Below, piece after piece: positions 5,756-6,435 of a stretch of DNA of 6,435 nt. The stretch is from NCBI GenBank assembly GCA_003086435.1, contig QEFD01000006.1, positions 1 through 6,435 of the forward strand. Reading direction: 5' to 3'. The translations under genes were made by a program, and so were the position numbers. The notes below the pieces were generated by a model. The model made no database searches and was not told the DNA's origin. It saw nothing but the letters and a program-made list of their open reading frames with translations. Origin of the DNA: Acidianus hospitalis (GTDB lineage Archaea; Thermoproteota; Thermoprotei_A; Sulfolobales; Sulfolobaceae). The stretch's first letter is position 1. Every line of letters begins with the position of its first letter.

Positions 5756-5814
5756 TAAGACGAGTTAAAGTTTCTTAAACCTAGAAATGACTACATAGAC
5801 ATTAACTCGTCTTA
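5756..5814. repeat. Perfect 13-bp inverted repeat, 33-base spacer
   Basis: TAAGACGAGTTAA (5756-5768) is matched exactly by its reverse complement TTAACTCGTCTTA (5802-5814). The ends resemble terminal inverted repeats of a tiny 59-base element, but no flanking target duplication is visible. As RNA it could form a long stem with a large loop downstream of the GH15 gene. Confidence 0.6.
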
Positions 5815-5822
5815 AAAAAGAG
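5815..5822 (-). terminator. T-run terminator of the GH15 gene
   Basis: About 14 bases after the GH15 stop the coding strand reads CTCTTTTTT, a typical Sulfolobales termination signal, immediately before one arm of the 13-bp inverted repeat. Confidence 0.5.
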
Positions 5823-5835
5823 CACAACAATCCCT

Positions 5836-6435
5836 TCAAGTTACTCCTTCTATTTCCTTAATTAAGTTAACGATTTCAGCGTGAACAAAAACTTGAGGGA
5901 AATTACCAGTAAATTCCTTCTTTTCTACGTCAACGTGCTCTCCAACTAAATGAAGGCTTCCCGCAATTTGCTCAATGCCAGATATTATTTCCTTAGCTTC
6001 CTCAATCCTTCCTAGCCTTACGTAGACTCTCGCAAGCCATAAAGTAGTTAAAAGGAACGGATGCTTTGCCTCTCCCATAAAGTCGCTCTTATATCTTTTT
6101 ACAAAATTCCCTACCTTCAGTTCTTTCTCTATTTTGGAAAGTGTGTTTAGGAACAATTCATCCTTTTCGCTTATGAAGCCGTAAAGAGGTGCAGAAAGTA
6201 TTGATGAATCTATATCTTCGCTACCCGCAAACCTTGTAAGGTAACCGTTAGAAACGCAGTTCTCTAAAACCCATTTTCTGATTTTCTCTTTACTTTCCTT
6301 CCACCTATCTTCTTTGCCTATGTATTCTGCCAGCTTTCCTGCCCTATCTAACGCAACCCACATCATTATCTTAGAATGAGTATAATGCCTAGGTTCTCCT
6401 CTATCTTCCCATATTCCGGAGTCCTTCATTAACCA
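5836..6435 (-). CDS. GH15 glycoside hydrolase (glucoamylase or trehalase), C-terminal part
   Basis: The last 199 residues of a GH15 enzyme; the frame stays open to the right edge (Trp-Leu precede the first internal Met), so the start lies outside. Members have an alpha/alpha-six barrel and invert the anomeric configuration. Visible landmarks, counted from the first visible residue: GIWEDRGEPRHYTHSK with Glu10, the probable general acid; the helix MMWVALDRAGKLAE (24-37); AKHPFLLTTLWLARVY (123-138); GEHVD with Glu166, the probable general base; and GNFPQVFVHAE (177-187). Both catalytic positions are thus intact. In Sulfolobales, GH15 proteins include glucoamylases and trehalases, which this fragment cannot separate. 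Full members are roughly 600 residues, so about two thirds is missing. Released glucose would feed the Entner-Doudoroff route represented by gad and kdgA; a GH15 gene is, as I recall, part of the Entner-Doudoroff cluster of Thermoproteus tenax. Confidence 0.88.
   Translation of the reverse strand, partial: WLMKDSGIWEDRGEPRHYTHSKIMMWVALDRAGKLAEYIGKEDRWKESKEKIRKWVLENCVSNGYLTRFAGSEDIDSSILSAPLYGFISEKDELFLNTLSKIEKELKVGNFVKRYKSDFMGEAKHPFLLTTLWLARVYVRLGRIEEAKEIISGIEQIAGSLHLVGEHVDVEKKEFTGNFPQVFVHAEIVNLIKEIEGVT

Larger units (their letters stand above)
5531..5835. other. Gene-free stretch with inverted repeats
   Basis: I see no convincing gene in these 305 bases. A frame from about 5708 encodes roughly 15 residues, meets TAA at 5756-5758, then reads DELKFLKPRNDYIDINSS to a TAA at 5813-5815; this could be a decayed gene end. 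A short GCTTTT/AAAAGC inverted repeat lies at 5607-5626 and a TGGGCCCA palindrome at 5631-5638. The strongest element, a 13-bp inverted repeat, is listed separately. No tRNA or box C/D pattern was found. Confidence 0.5.

Noticed and set aside
1..6435. CRISPR array or intact insertion sequence
   Set aside because: No regularly spaced repeats and no transposase frame were found on either strand.

Overview
The window reads as chromosomal DNA from an AT-rich thermoacidophilic archaeon of the order Sulfolobales. Gluconate dehydratase is close, as far as I can recall the sequence, to the Saccharolobus solfataricus enzyme. Most start codons sit about 25 bases downstream of a TATA-like box with no ribosome binding site (leaderless transcription), and the window carries an archaeal THEP1-type NTPase, an AbrB-type VapB and an archaeal GH15 enzyme. 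I cannot name the genus.

Region 1 (1-2822) is core metabolism. A two-gene minus-strand operon, gad-kdgA, encodes gluconate dehydratase and 2-keto-3-deoxygluconate aldolase of the branched Entner-Doudoroff pathway. The genes overlap by one base (TGATG), and a strong Shine-Dalgarno site precedes kdgA. Divergent from gad is a THEP1-like nucleoside triphosphatase; the two genes appear to share one nearly symmetrical TATA box. Bases 1-244 hold no convincing gene, but they contain a strong TATA-like box and a GC-rich block. The aldolase lacks most of the residues that bind the phosphate of KDPG in characterised Sulfolobus enzymes.

Region 2 (2823-5835) looks like an accessory, partly decayed stretch. 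It holds an AbrB-type VapB antitoxin with an inverted-repeat operator candidate, a VapC toxin cut to 37 codons, a hairpin terminator, a 12-helix MFS transporter, a 47-codon orphan reading frame, a small PD-(D/E)XK nuclease-like protein, and a gene-free stretch with a perfect 13-bp inverted repeat 33 bases apart. Broken genes, fragments and AT-rich spacers suggest past insertions and deletions.

Region 3 (5836-6435) is the C-terminal third of a GH15 glucoamylase or trehalase, running off the right edge. It could supply glucose for oxidation to gluconate, which Gad dehydrates to KDG and KdgA cleaves to pyruvate and glyceraldehyde; the MFS carrier might import a sugar or organic acid. This link is inferred from family and proximity only. 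I found no CRISPR array, tRNA, rRNA, intact insertion sequence or clearly new multi-gene system.
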